From assembly GCA_016802295.1 (NCBI GenBank), contig JAESIW010000162.1:1219346-1283345 (forward strand): a DNA stretch of 64,000 nt, read 5' to 3'. Positions 33,216-45,628 of this stretch are shown here, in pieces (within the stretch, counting starts at the first letter, position 1; each line of letters starts with the position of its first letter). Origin of the DNA: Brachionus rotundiformis. Taxonomy: Eukaryota; Rotifera; Eurotatoria; Ploima; Brachionidae. Below the pieces are notes generated by a model. That model was not told the origin of the DNA. It searched no databases and saw only the letters and a program-made list of their open reading frames with translations. The position numbers and the translations under genes were made by a program.

Positions 33216-35423
33216 CTAGTTAATTATAAAAATATTGGCTTCTCGTTCGAATGCCATTCTTAAATTATTCTCTAAAGCATTTTTTTTTACATTTTTCTTT
33301 AAAATAAATGAAATTGATTTAAAATAAATGACGATGATAGATAAAAAGCCAATATAAGTAAAAATAAAAGCTGCTATTTGACTCAAATTGAATCTAAAAA
33401 TTAAAAATATGCTAAAAAAAATGAGCAAAAGTTGATTGCTAGGTGAGTAAAATGAGACAGAAGATAATTTCCTAATAAATATGGTTTCTTTGGAATTTTT
33501 AAAAAAGAATATCACTCCAATTATAAATATTAAGATTACCAAGCCTATTAAAAGGCCCATAAAGCACAACAGACTCAACCAGTCTTGTGAATCAACTTGA
33601 TAATAATTTAAAACTATATTATAGATAACACAACAGGTAAGAAAAATTATATAACCAATAATGGCTTTGTAGGCCGATTTCATATTCGGCTGTTTATCGC
33701 CGAAATTAAGTCCTTTGTCATACAAAGCTTTCACCTTAAGCTCGCCCATGTGCTCGGCAAATATCTTGTCTATACTAATCTCGTCCAAATCCTTTTCGGC
33801 AGCTAACTCCAAGTCTTCTTTTGGATTATCATTATAAATTTTTGTCTTTGTTTTGGCAACTTGTTGTCGCATCAGGGGATAATTTTCTTTATTAAAAAAA
33901 AAAAGCGCTTTTGAAGTATCTGACTCAACGAGAACTTGATACGGAAAATAATTGATCAATAGAACACTACTGATGATAGATAAATTTAAAAACAAAAACG
34001 AGATTGTCCAAAATATGAATAAGCCATTTTTTGCCATAAAGCCTATGAGCAAAATTGACACCATATTTAGCACAAATATGGAGTAATATTCGGAATTATT
34101 AGTTCGTGGATAAATATATTTAAATATTTTATCTAAATAAGTTTTTTTGTTTATGAATATTTTAGTGCTTTGGTCATCATTTTCCGAACCATGCTGGTCT
34201 CCATCTTCTCTAGCAGCACCATCACTAGAAAAAATTGCCAAAATATCGGCCAACATTGATCTACAATATTCGACACTTTGATGAGACATGAAAAAAATGT
34301 AAAAACATATGCAAGTAAGGCACAGTTGCTTTATGATATGTTTGCCATGATTTGGATGGTTAAGAAAGCTTTCATAAAATTCAGCACAGCACAAATTTCG
34401 GTAAGATGTAAAAATATTTAGTAAAAAGATAAAAATAAGAGATAAGAGTCCTATTGAGACCATTTTAATGGACATTAAAAAATATCCTGGTTTTGTTGGA
34501 GAGTTTTGTTTGGTACTGTGTTTTGACAGCTTTTGCTCAAAATCAAATCTCAGCTGATTTAAGAACCCAGACGTAAAAATAGCCAATCCAGTAAATATCT
34601 AATTAAAAGTTTATATCTATAGAGATCTAAAGAAATTTTTATCAATACTTACCGATTGGAATGAATTTTTGAAAAATGGTTCACATTTGATTATTAATTT
34701 TGAACTGTTTAAATTTAAAGTAAGACTTAAAATTATTGTAACAAGAAAAATAAATAACATTGAGGCTATCACTTTTAAAATTTTTAATATTTTTTTGCTA
34801 AATAAATTTTCTAATTTAGATTTTATCAGTATTGATGTAAGAAAGTAAAGTATTGAGATAAATAGCTCCGTAGTGACCATCAATTTGTTTGATTTGAACA
34901 GAATGTGTTCGTGATTTGGTGTATGGTCAGCCGAATTTGAGCTTAAATTAGCAACTGAGCATTCATTATGCTGATGGTCTTGGTCCAAAAAATGGAACAA
35001 ATGTTTGGTTATGTCATCGAAAAACCACTTAATTGTGACACAATGTAAGGCTATTCCATTCAAAATTATAAAAAATGATATCATTATGGCCAAGTTTATT
35101 CCAAGAGTTGTTTCTAGGCAGGAAAAAATGGTCGTTTTGGTAGTACAATGCTGGTCCTTGCGGGCATACAAAAAATGCTGAAATTCAAAACGAGCTCTCA
35201 ACTCAAGCCATGACTGAGCTTTTCAATTAAAAAATTAATTTAATTTTTTAAATTTAGACATTTTACTTGATATTAGGATAAAAATTGTTGAAAATGGTAT
35301 GGAGATTATTACCGAATATCCACTAATTTGGTTGTATACAAAAGGTATGAGCAAAAAAAGGATAAAAGGTAAACTTTGACCCGTTAGATCTGACACTAAC
35401 TGAATATTTTGGCGATTGAACAT
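33216..35423 (-). CDS. 701-aa multipass membrane protein, unknown family
   Basis: Three exons (35267-35423, 34653-35218, 33216-34598) join in frame with GT/AG borders and give 701 aa. I do not recognise the family. I count about 12-13 hydrophobic segments: two in exon 1, three in exon 2, and seven or eight in exon 3. Two soluble loops stand out. One is a histidine-rich loop around residues 115-135 (DQDHQHNE, HTPNHEH). The other is a charged loop of ~75 residues in the middle of exon 3 (NPKEDLELAAEKDLDEISID), predicted cytosolic. There is no signal peptide beyond the first membrane helix. The spliced motif STQSWLELRARFEFQHFLYA between helices 2 and 3 looks conserved. It could be a transporter or an ER-membrane protein; the sequence alone does not show a function. 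Confidence 0.75.
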
Positions 35424-36119
35424 TTAATTTTTATGATTTATTAGATAAATAATTATAAAAATTATAAAAGAAAATTTTATTTAGAAACGTTTTTTAAAAA
35501 AGTAATTATTATTTTTTTCTAAGTTGAACATGATTAAGTATTTTTGTTTAATGAGAATTTTAAAATGAGCAATACAGATGCCATTTAGCACAGAAATAAC
35601 CAAAATTAGTTTTTTGTGTTATTGTTAAACAATTTGTTGCAAAAATAAATAAATTCGATTTTATTTTATATCATAATTAAACTAAATATTGCCCAAATAT
35701 GTCTAATTTCTTTCCAAATCTGTGTCATAAATTATTAATTTTAAGTAAAATTTAACTTATTATTTAGGTTAAAGCTTATTCAGAAATTAATTTATTTGTA
35801 ATGATTGAACAACGACTCTTTTATAACAAGTCTAAAAATCAACATGGGCCTTGAGATGTATCCATGAGCTCTGTTTGGCACACATATTCTTTACACTCTG
35901 AGAAAGAGTCTAAACCAGACTTCTATCAGACTGAGAAATTCCGTCAAAGTAAAATTTTTGATCAAATTTCTTTTTTCAAATCTGATAAAAATATTTTAAA
36001 AAATTTTAAGGAAAAAATGTAATTTGATAAAAAATTTATTTTGCCAAAATTCTTATCGATGTATTTTAATAATAAATTAATAACTAATAATAAATTTTAA
36101 AAAAATTAATAATTGAAGG
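35424..36119. other. Intergenic, no gene seen
   Basis: AT-rich 5' flank of the multipass gene, grading into the LINE relic. A GC-richer patch at 35840-35950 has no readable frame and may be older, decayed element sequence. Confidence 0.35.
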
Positions 36120-37284
36120 AATAATGACACAACAGCTTCAGCTTCAAAACCTACAGCTCTAAAGTTAGGTGTTCCACAGGGTTCTGTGCTAGGTCCTCTT
36201 TTTTTTCTGATTTTTATTAACGATTTTCCTTATCTCTTAAGAAAATTTGAAATAAAAATGTTTGCTGATGACACTACGATTAGTCACTCTGATAAGGACT
36301 TAGAAAGTGTTTTAAAAAATTTTTCGGGTACCATCCACAATCTTAGTGATTGGTGTTATTTTAACAAGATTGATATAAATTGGTCATAAAACCTATTGTA
36401 TGATCGTTTCTAATAAAAAAAGTATTATTCCCGAACTGATTAATATTTGTGGAAATGAAATAAAAGTTGTCAATGAAATTACTCCTTTAGGTTTTAAAAT
36501 TGATCAAAATCTAAATTTTTCTAATTTTGCATGAAGTATCCCATTAGTTGTGAATAAAAAATTATTCAGTATAAAGAGACTATTCTATCTATCAACTTCT
36601 GTAAAAATTAAATTTTTTAAGACCTTTATATTGCCTTATTTTGATTGCTCGACTCTCTTATGCTATTTCTCAAAAGAGGCTATAATTAAACTGGCTAAGT
36701 GTTATTATTTATTTATATTTAAACTGTTTAAATTCAAATTTGAATTAAATAATCTTAATGATATTAACAACTTCTAAGAAAAATATGGATTATATGCTTT
36801 TCAACATAGAATTCTCAATAGAATCGTATCTTTTGCTTATAATACACTTTATTTTCATTCTTCTACTGAAAATCTAAGGCAAAATTTAAAAAAGAATGAC
36901 TGGAGAAATTTGAAATATAATTTAAGAAATAGTGAGAATCTTATAGACCAACATCAAAATGAGTAGATGCCGAAAAAGCTTTTGGATTTTTCTACTCAAG
37001 ACTTATAAATTGCTTTGTGATCAAGAGATCAATGTTGAAATTTACATCATTTAAGCATTCAATTTTCAATAATATCAATTTGATTTTCTCATATTTTGTA
37101 AAAAAAATAAAAAAATTTAATTTAAATATTTCGGTGTTTTACTTTTTTAAACAATTTTATAAAATAATTTTATTCATTTTTAACTTGTAAAATTTATTTT
37201 ATATAACTTAAATAAATGGAGTGTTAATCAGTCTTTATGACAAGGGCACCACCCTGTTGATTTACCTTGAAATTGAATTGAAGG
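36120..37284 (+). pseudogene. 5'-truncated, frameshifted LINE (reverse transcriptase palm to 3' end)
   Basis: The sequence begins inside a non-LTR reverse transcriptase. GVPQGSVLGPLFFLIFINDF and KMFADDTT give the palm with its catalytic FADD. It continues through an INWSKT-like box, LGFKIDQNLNFS and ILPYFDCSTLLCYF. A one-base insertion near 36388 and several stops break the frame, so it is dead. Downstream is a short hairpin, AGGG (37243-37246) pairing with CCCT (37252-37255), then a tail of TTGAAATTGAATTGAA (37267-37282). This 3' hairpin plus microsatellite-like tail is the usual 3' end of L2/CR1-group LINEs. It is a third LINE family in the window. Confidence 0.82.
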
Positions 37285-38687
37285 AGTAATGACCCTTCAA
37301 GCTAGACAGGGTTTTAAGTCATTTAAAGTCTGTTCTTAATATTTTTGTGATCTAATTTTAGAACTAATGGTGCTTTCCAAATTTGTGAATTTGCTATGCA
37401 CTCAATTTGTGAACAGGTGATGTTAATTGGGGTAGCTGATTCTTTTATACTCATTAATTTAATTTCGACTCTTATTTGTTTAGAACTCTTGTGGTATTTA
37501 AATAAATTAAAATATCAAATTTTTAAATCTGATTTCAAGGATTGCTTGAATGATCTTTATAATTAAAAATTTTTTCCAGGCATTTTTGAATGACCTCCCA
37601 AAAATTTCTATCTTATACCAATTTATACGGGATTTTTGAACAGCAGAATTCTGCAATTGATGTAACATTGACTTATTTCAACACATGGGTGTACCATGTT
37701 GAAGAAAAATTCATCAAAGGTTTATTAAAGGAATTTTTTGTACCAAATCTCACAAAATTATAGTAAGATAAATATTTTTGTTAATATCTTGAATCAAAAC
37801 TTAAATTTTTGGTATCCTATTAATAAAAAACCTGGAAATTTTTTAAATTATTTGGTGAACATATTCTTAATTGGACTTTTTCAAGGCAAAGTTCTTTAAA
37901 TGTTTTAAGATAAAAAATCTTCTTTCAAAGTATCTAATTCTTATATAAAATATACAAAATATTTTGAAAAGCGGAATTTTTATCTTTTATTTTCATAAAC
38001 ATAGAATGAATCATTAACTCTTTTCATCAGCAATCAATAGAATCCTATTTTTATCTGATCATGATAAATCTTCCAATACCACTTCCACTCCCAACTTCAT
38101 TGCCATAGTCAATCTCTCCTTGTGGTTAATCGTGTGGTGCTTCACTTGGCTCATGGTTTAATACACGTCATTTAGTTAAGAATTCCTTATTTAGATCAAT
38201 ATCTTAAAATACTTAAATAAATATTAAAAAAATTATATTTTGTTTTTCAAAAACTGAAATAAAAAAATTTACCAATGGTCCGAATGAAATCAATTTTTGT
38301 ATTTTATTCCAATAACAAATTAAGAAAAAATTTAATTAATTTTAAAAACTAACATTCAACTAATTTCAAAAAATTAATTAAATAATTTAATTAGTTAGAC
38401 TATTTTGAAAAATATTCGTGATCTTAAATGGCTTTTTTTTATTCTATATATTCCTTGAGAACAGTTGGTTATTCGGTAATTTAGATTACCTTTTTTGACA
38501 TACCTTTATGTTGTATTAGTTTTGCTCTCCTATTCTTTGTAGACATTTATTTGTCTTTTGAAATTCACATGTTTTATCTAAATGATTTTAAAAAAATATT
38601 AATTTTTATAAATATTTCAAAATCTGCTGAAATCTAGATAACTTTGGCAAAAACAATAATATCAAATGTTAACATTTGACAAAGAAA
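37285..38687. other. Intergenic, no gene seen
   Basis: AT-rich sequence between the LINE relic and FARS2. Patches at 37370-37450 and 37560-37740 have a richer base mix but broken frames in all readings. They may be further decayed mobile-element sequence. No gene is supported. Confidence 0.35.
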
Positions 38688-40528
38688 ATGATATTGTTTA
38701 GAAACTATAAATTATTAGTTCAAAAAAATGGTGCAAGATTGCACCAACCAGTCAATTATTTATCTCAAAAGTATGGCTCAACAATAAAATTATTCGGAAG
38801 AGAATATCCAACAGATGACTGGACAAATATTAACCAAAGTATCCGAGACAAACTAGATAAAAAGCTTTTGCACCAAAAATATCATCCCCTAAATCATTTG
38901 GCAAACAAAATAAAGCATTTCTTTTACAAAACTTATGTGAATAGAAATGGCAATCCATTGTTCACAATATTAGACAATTTTAGTCCAGTTGTCTCTGTTG
39001 ACCAAAATTTTGATAGGTAATTTCATAGCCTTAATCAAAAAAACCAAGTCTTAAAATTTTCAGCTTATTGACCCCTAAAGATCATGTAAGCCGTTCAAAA
39101 AAAGACTGTTTCTATGTTAACAAGGACTATTTGCTAAGAGCTCATACAACTGCCCATGACAATGAGCTGATTAGATCTGGTCTAAATTGCTTTTTGACCT
39201 TTGGCGATGTATATAGACGGGATGAAATCGACTCTAAACACTATCCAGTGTTTCACCAGTGCGATGGAGTGCGATTATTTGATAAAAATGAAGTATTAAT
39301 TTAAAAAATTAAATTATAAATTTTCACATTTTTAAAATGGGAAAAATATTTTCCAGGTTTTCAAAAATGAATCACTTGGAATGGACATATTTGAAGAAAA
39401 TGATTCTAATCTTATAAGAACCTTGGAAAAGCAAAAAAATTATACTTTAGATGCCAGTAAAATAGTTGAGTATGATCTGAAGAATACTCTTACCAAGCTT
39501 GTACAGTTTATTTTTGGAAATAGTAAGAAAAATTAATGGAAAAAAAATTTCCTAATTAAATTAAAAGATAGCAAATTAAACATGAAATGGGTGAGTGCAA
39601 ATTTTCCATTCACACATCCATCATGGGAGCTTGAAATTGAATATAAAGGAAATTGGTACGAAGTTTTGGTATGAAACAATACTTACAAATGAATTTAAAA
39701 TTATATTTTATTTTTTGAAAGGGTTGTGGCATTCTGGAGCAAGAAATTTTGACCAAAGGTATCGCTTAAAAGCTTTTAATTTTCGAAATGTTAGCGTTTT
39801 CTCTTTGCAGCTGGTGCCCAAAATCACATAGCGTGGGCTTTTGGCCTTGGTCTCGAGAGATGGGCCATGATATTATACGATATTCCAGATATTCGCGTAT
39901 TTTGGAGCACTGATGAAGGATTTTTGTCCCAATTTAAATACGATGATCCAACTCATACCAAAATTGTTAAATATAAAGTGAGCTATTCTGGGCTAAAGCT
40001 CTTATAAAAAATTTAAGATTATCTTTTTTCTATTTGACCAAAAAAACAGCCAATTTTTAAGCTTATAATATTTTTGAAGTTTAAAATGTTAAATTATTGT
40101 TAAGAAAATTATTAATATAATTAAATTCAAGCTAAGCTTTATAGATAAATTTATCAGCTGTCAATTGGAAAAAAAATATCTAAAAATAATATGGCTTTGG
40201 GACACTAGAATTTATTTTTTCAATTAAGCCGGTCAGTGTGTATCCACCTTGTCCATGTGACATATCGTTTTGGCTGCCCGAAACAACAGACTCTTATGAG
40301 TATAACTCGAATGATTTTTATGATTTGGTGCGAGATGTTGGTGGTGATTTGGTCGAGCAGGTTACTCTAATAGATAATTTTGAAAATAAAAAGAAAAAAA
40401 AAACTAGCCACTGTTACAGAATAATTTACCGATCGATGGAAAGAACACTTTCCCAGAATGAAGTGAACAGCTTACATAAGAAAATAGAAACTATGGCCAA
40501 AGAGCGATTAGGCGTCCAAATAAGATGA
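38688..40528 (+). CDS. FARS2: Mitochondrial phenylalanyl-tRNA synthetase
   Basis: Seven exons join in frame: 38688-39016, 39064-39292, 39357-39522, 39568-39668, 39722-39758, 39811-39977 and 40229-40528. They give 442 aa, close to the usual length of the monomeric mitochondrial enzyme. It charges mitochondrial tRNA-Phe with phenylalanine using ATP. Class II motifs are visible: RAHTTAHDNEL, then FGDVYRRDEIDSKHYPVFHQ (motif 2), then FPFTHPSWELEI, and AFGLGLERWAMILYDIPDIR (motif 3). The last exon is the ferredoxin-fold anticodon-binding domain (YPPCPCDISFWLPE, NDFYDLVRDVGGDLVEQV, SHCYRIIYRSMERTLSQ). The start chosen is the ATG at 38688; the frame is closed by a stop at 38670. The first ~15 residues are basic and hydrophobic, fitting a mitochondrial presequence. 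RIOK1 starts 155 bp downstream on the same strand. Confidence 0.96.
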
Positions 40529-40683
40529 AAATCTCCTAGGACAATAATTTATATTTTGGAAAATAAATTTTGATTTTTCTTTTTAAATATATTTGCCTGC
40601 CTAATATAATAGAGATAAAATTCTATTTGTCTAATAATTTTAATCAATTAGTTTAATAATTGAATTTAGATTTAGATAAAAAA

Positions 40684-42626
40684 ATGATTACTGATCCAGA
40701 GCTAATTAAGCAATTCGAGGACGCCGAGGAAGATAAAGATGAAATCGTGTTTGTTCCATCTGAGTCCAACAATGAAAATGGTTTTGCTGAAGATGACGAT
40801 GATGAAGAATTTTCTGATTTTGATGAAGATTTCTCTGAAACCAAGGGACCAAATGCTCAGGTATTACCAAAAAATGGTAAAATTTTAATTCAATCATTTT
40901 ATAATTTTAGAATGCTTCGAATAGATCTGGAAATCGGGCTGCCAAAAAAGCGAATTTTCAGGTAATGAAATTAGTCTTAAAAAAAATAAGTAATTAAATT
41001 TATTAAATAATTAAAAAGCCAAATCAAAAAGTTATGGAAAAGTATATAGATAAAATAAATATTGACAAATATGAACCGATTGCCTCTAAATTAAACAACA
41101 ATCTTGAGATTTCTGAGTAATTTCACAGATATTAATAAAGAAGCTTAATTAAAAATAAAATAAAAGTAAAATACGTGGCAAGGATAAATCGGACAGAGCG
41201 ACCGTGGAACAAGTTATGGACCCTAGGACTAGGATGATAATTTTTAAAATGATTCAACGAGGTGTTGTGAATGAAGTAAATGGCTGTATATCAACTGGAA
41301 AAGAGGCCAATGTGTACCATTCTACGACGAATGATGCCAAGGGAGATTTGGCAGTAAAAGTTTATAAAACCTCTATTTTAACTTTTAAAGACAGAGATAA
41401 ATATGTCACCGGTGAGTTTAGGTAAATTATTTAAAAATTAAAAATTTAAGTTTAAGTTTTTATTGTTTAAAAAAGATTTCGACATGGTTACTGTAAGCAT
41501 AATCCAAGAAAAATGGTTCGTACATGGGCAGAAAAAGAGTTTCGAAATTTGACCAGAATTTATCAAGCTGGTATAAAATGTCCAGAACCGATATTTTTGC
41601 GAAGTCATGTATTGGTCATGAGGTTTATTGGAGAGGATGGTTTTCCAGCTCCGTTGCTCAAAGACGCCAACATTTCCGAATCTCAGGCTAGAAAATTATA
41701 CCTTGATAGTGTAAAATTGGTACATCGCATTTTTAACATTGCCAAATTAGTTCATGCTGATTTAAGCGAATTTAATATGCTGTATTATTTTATTTATTTA
41801 TTTATTTTTTGTTAAATAATGTAAAATTAGTTTTAATATTATTATTCTTTAAAGATTTTTTAAAGAAGATATATTTGTAATTGATGTTTCCCAGAGTGTC
41901 GAGCATGACCATCCGCATGCTCTGGAATTTTTGAGAAAAGACTGCTCAAATATTAATGATTTTTTCCGTAAAAAAAATGTACCAGTCTTGACAGTAAAGG
42001 AATTGTTTGATTTTGTCACTGATCCAACTATCAATGAGTCAAACATGGGTGATTATTTGGACAAAATGATGGATATAGCCTCAAATAGACAAAATTTGGC
42101 AGATACAGAAAAGTTGGATGATGAAGTTTTTAAGCATTCGTACATACCTTACACCATGAATGATGTAGTGGACATAGAACGCGATTTTCGTAGAGCAAAA
42201 CAAGGCGAGAATTTGATTTACACAACATTGTTGGGTCTGAATCCAGATTTGTCCAAGCCAAGGGACGCACCGGTCATTTTGGAAAAAGAAGAAGAAACAA
42301 GACAGGCTAGCCAAAGTGGTGAGTCCAGTGAGGAGGAAAATGAGTCAGAAGAAAGTGAATATTCTGACTCAGAGGCAGAAGATGAGAACGGCATTGCCAA
42401 GGTCTGTAAGATAAATAGAGAAATTCACCACAGACCCAGAGATGAATCACCTACAAGCCGAAAGGTTGGCTAACTAATTGTCCCATATTTTTTTGATGAT
42501 TTTTTTGTCTAGGCTCGAAAAGCTGCTGTAAAAGAAGAAAAGAGAGAAAATAGAAAGACAAAAACTCCCAAGCATTTGAAAAAAAGGGCTGAAAAAATTG
42601 CCAAAATAAAAAAACATTCCAAATAA
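40684..42626 (+). CDS. RIOK1: RIO-type serine/threonine kinase RIOK1
   Basis: Seven exons join in frame: 40684-40860, 40911-40961, 41019-41116, 41167-41421, 41476-41781, 41855-42464 and 42513-42626. They give 536 aa. RIOK1 is a cytoplasmic atypical kinase/ATPase needed for late maturation of the 40S ribosomal subunit. The N-terminus is acidic. The kinase core starts at KIRGKDKSDRATVEQV and includes the ATP loop STGKEANVY, the catalytic lysine in LAVKVYKTSI, the catalytic loop LVHADLSEFN and the metal-binding IDVSQSVEHDHPHALEF. The C-terminal region is acidic and serine-rich (SSEEENESEESEYSDSEAED), then ends in a basic tail (KTPKHLKKRAEKIAKIKK), as in other RIOK1 proteins. An in-frame TTG lies upstream, but ATG 40684 is the start. 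The gene lies tail-to-tail with the sHSP gene, 85 bp between stops. Confidence 0.96.
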
Positions 42627-42711
42627 AAATCAAATTTTGGCCTAAATAAATAAAATATAATTAAAATATAATTTTATTTAATTTTTTTGAAATTCTTAAA
42701 AATAATTTTAA

Positions 42712-43592
42712 TTAAGCTTCGGTTGTTCGTTTAAGATGGATGTGTTCCAATTTTTTTTCTGGTTCAGTTTGTTGACTTTTATGCTCAATTGGTACACTTC
42801 TATACGAACGAGTAAAATCAGCATTCAATGGAGCTTCAATCTTAATCACATTTTTTTCCCGAATACATCTTAATTGATTGAATTCGGTATTTTCGGGAAG
42901 AGTGGTTCTCTAAACAAAATTTGGAATAAAAAAATTTCAACTCAAAATAAAAATACTTTATAAAAATAGAACTTGGAATTTTTGTCAGGTTTTTGAACTT
43001 TATCTTCTACTCTAAAAACCAAATCTCTGTCTTTGACACTAACACTAGCGTTTTCTGGATCCACATTTTCTGGTAAAACAAATTGCATTTTGACCATTTT
43101 AGACCCATTTTTGTCAACAATTTGCGGAAAGAGATCCTGATTGGGACTTTCATTGGTCTCTTTTAAAGGCACCTCAACCACAAGCTTTCCACCAGTAGCC
43201 ATAAAACTTACCATTTTGTCTTTTTCACAATTATCTGGAAGTTTGAATGTTTTTTTGAATTCACGCACTGAAAAATCTTCTCCCTGCTTGGATTCCTCAC
43301 GGCCATGAATAATTAATCTATTGTTATCAGTTATTTCGGTGCTAATTGACTTGGGAGAAAAGCCAACACAGTCCAGTGTTATTCGGTATTTTTGCGGAAC
43401 CTTTGGAAAAAGAGGCATATAATTCAAAAAGTCTGGTCTATTCAGCCACTGCAAATTTCTACTAATCGTATTGTCCAATTCATCAAAAGGATCAAAAAGA
43501 TCCAATGTGTTGGGACCATGAACTGGTTCTCTGAACCATTGGTCCATATCAAACATAGACCGAGGAAAGAATCGATGCTGTAGCAAAGCCAT
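42712..43592 (-). CDS. Small heat-shock protein with two alpha-crystallin domains
   Basis: Two exons, 42957-43592 and 42712-42909, join in frame to give 277 aa. The first exon holds an N-terminal region rich in Phe/Arg/Asp-Pro (FFPRSMFDMDQWF) and a first alpha-crystallin domain (about 68-150: KYRITLDCVGFSPKSISTEI, GREESKQGEDFSVREFKKTF, GKLVVEVPLK). A second domain follows (about 160-250: KMVKMQFVLPENVDPENASV). It is completed by exon 2, which supplies KRTTLPENTEFNQLRCI and KNVIKIEAPLN. The protein would be an ATP-independent holdase chaperone. Most sHSPs are 150-220 aa with one domain. Tandem-domain forms are known from flatworms and some other invertebrates. No heat-shock element was identified with confidence upstream. 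Confidence 0.9.
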
Positions 43593-45368
43593 TTTTATTT
43601 AAAAGCTAAATATCGAATGTTTAAATTATTAGTTGTTTGAAAGAATATTTTTATAGATTATGAATTTTATTTTTAGATAAGCTAATAAGGCTATTTTTAG
43701 TTAAAAGAAAAAAATCTCAAAAATTTTCTTATCCTCATGAATAGTTTAATTTCTAAAATAATATTTTTTAATAGCAAAAAATTTAGAATGTGATTTAAAA
43801 GAATTTAAAGCTTGATAAAGTCAGAAATGGCTACGATTTCCTTTGGTATACACTTTAATTTGTTGATAATTTTTTTAACTGGTATTTTTCAAATTTTTTC
43901 TTTTAAAAAGATGATATTACCAAGAAAAATTTTGGTGGCTTGCATATTTGAAAAATTTTATGTATGGAGTCAAGCTATTTATTTCATTAGATAATAATTT
44001 ACCATAAGGTTGGAAGGCTTTAGTACTTAAACCAATTTCATAGCATATAAATGCTTAGGATAGTTGGAATAAATTGCTAATTTCAGCCTGTCAAGAAAAA
44101 ATACTCGATGGGATTGACTGGTTTATTAATGAGAAATTGGTACCAGTTGAAAAAATTATTAAATAGGAAAATAAGTTTTTGAACTTTGGCAAAGAAAAAA
44201 TTCTCTTGGTTTACCATTTTTGATTCCAACAACAAATTGATTTTTAAATAAGATTCTTCTTATTCTAATGGAAACTTAAATGGAACATGAGATCAAATGA
44301 AAATTGTTAATAAACCTTATCAGAGCTAATTCTTGGAGCGTATTGATTTGACGAACTAAACTTATGGTAAAATTTTAAATGGCCATGCTCTGAACATAAT
44401 AATCTAAAAGCAAGACTTTTACCTTTTTTTTACCTTAAAAATTTGGTAAACATTGATGTATAAATTTTGAATAAGACCAACAAAATTTAATCATAAACTT
44501 CCATACTTGATGTTTATTCCAATTTTTTTATACTTAAAATACTAAAACTTAATTTAAAAAATGGACATTTAATTGATACGCTACGCCTTATTACCATAGA
44601 AAAAGACACTTTTGTACTTTTTTAAGAACATTTATTTTTATCTAATTTAAAATTCGTATAAATTTTAAAAGCCAAAAAAAGCCATCCTCATTAAATCCAT
44701 CAATGTCACAAGTTCCAAAAATTTCAAATGTACAATGTCTGAAATAATCGAAACTCTATGAACAAAAACAAAAAATCAATTGTAAGAATGCAACACTTTA
44801 AGATACAAAAATGATAAGAAGATAATTTTCAGACAGTTGGTCATGACAACAAAGCAAATCGACTGCTAGAATTTGATAAAAACAAAATAAGACAGTCAAA
44901 AGCTTTTCAAACACTTTTATTTTTATCTTAAATTTAAAGACATTAAATATTTTTACCAAACAATTCCAAGTTAGATGCTCTAAGCACAATTCTTACGCTA
45001 TGGCATGTGCAAGAGTTGTCCTTAGACTTGTTGTCTATATAATGGTTGATAGATTTGGCAAAAAAGTAAATGTGATTTTTTTGTAAATTGGTTTTGTATA
45101 GTTTATTTTTAAGAGAAAAAGTTAAAAAATTAATTTGGTGAAGCTTTATAATACTAAAATAATAAATCAATAAAAAAAATAAAAATTCTATAAATAATTA
45201 AACTTAGATTTATTAGAAATAAAATAGGAGAAAAAATATTTTCCTTGAACATATTGAACGCACCATAATGACACAAATTAAGACATATTTTTCTTTTAAT
45301 ATTCATTTGTTAATAAAAGTAAACTTTATTCCTCAAGTGTCATCAATTTTGGGCAATTTCTTAACAAA
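43593..45368. other. Intergenic, no supported gene
   Basis: About 1.8 kb upstream of the sHSP gene. Some patches have mixed composition (44085-44165 and 44960-45060), but their frames are short and lack good starts or splice partners. They may be decayed genes or element remnants. The promoter of the sHSP gene must lie at the left end. Confidence 0.35.
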
Positions 45369-45548
45369 ATGAATGACGACGACAAGTATCAGCACGAAGC
45401 ACGGATTGCACTTATACTGATAATTATCTTATTTTTTTTGTTCATCATATCTGTCATCATTACATTAGCACTATGCTACTATTTGTATCGAAAAGCGAAC
45501 AAGTCATCAATTAAAAATAGACAATACCAGCCAACTATTAAATCATAG
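45369..45548 (+). CDS. 59-aa single-pass membrane microprotein
   Basis: A short but convincing ORF from ATG 45369 to TAG 45546-45548. It starts MNDDDKYQHEARIALILI: a short acidic, polar N-terminus, one ~25-residue hydrophobic helix (IALILIIILFFLFIISVIIT), a YYLYRKANK basic stop-transfer patch and a polar tail ending NRQYQPTIKS. Base composition at both ends of the helix is richer than the flanks, and the ATG sits in an A-rich context (ACAAAATG). The positive side after the helix predicts the N-terminus outside or lumenal. No family is recognised. It lies 80 bp from the end of SETD4 on the opposite strand. It could be a regulator of a membrane complex or a lineage-specific peptide. Confidence 0.55.
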   Translation: MNDDDKYQHEARIALILIIILFFLFIISVIITLALCYYLYRKANKSSIKNRQYQPTIKS

Positions 45549-45628
45549 ATAATTAAACCAATTTTGAATTTTTATTTTTTTTTAATTAATTTAATAAAAA
45601 AATTGAATATGTGTAAAAAATTTTTATT

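Noticed and set aside
43812..43994. 60-codon ORF upstream of the sHSP gene
   Set aside because: Hydrophobic AT-driven peptide from a non-ATG start, no supporting context.
44798..45170. Two overlapping minus-strand ORFs, 63 and 75 codons
   Set aside because: Different frames, no ATG-led coding composition in the first, no known motif; at most decayed sequence.
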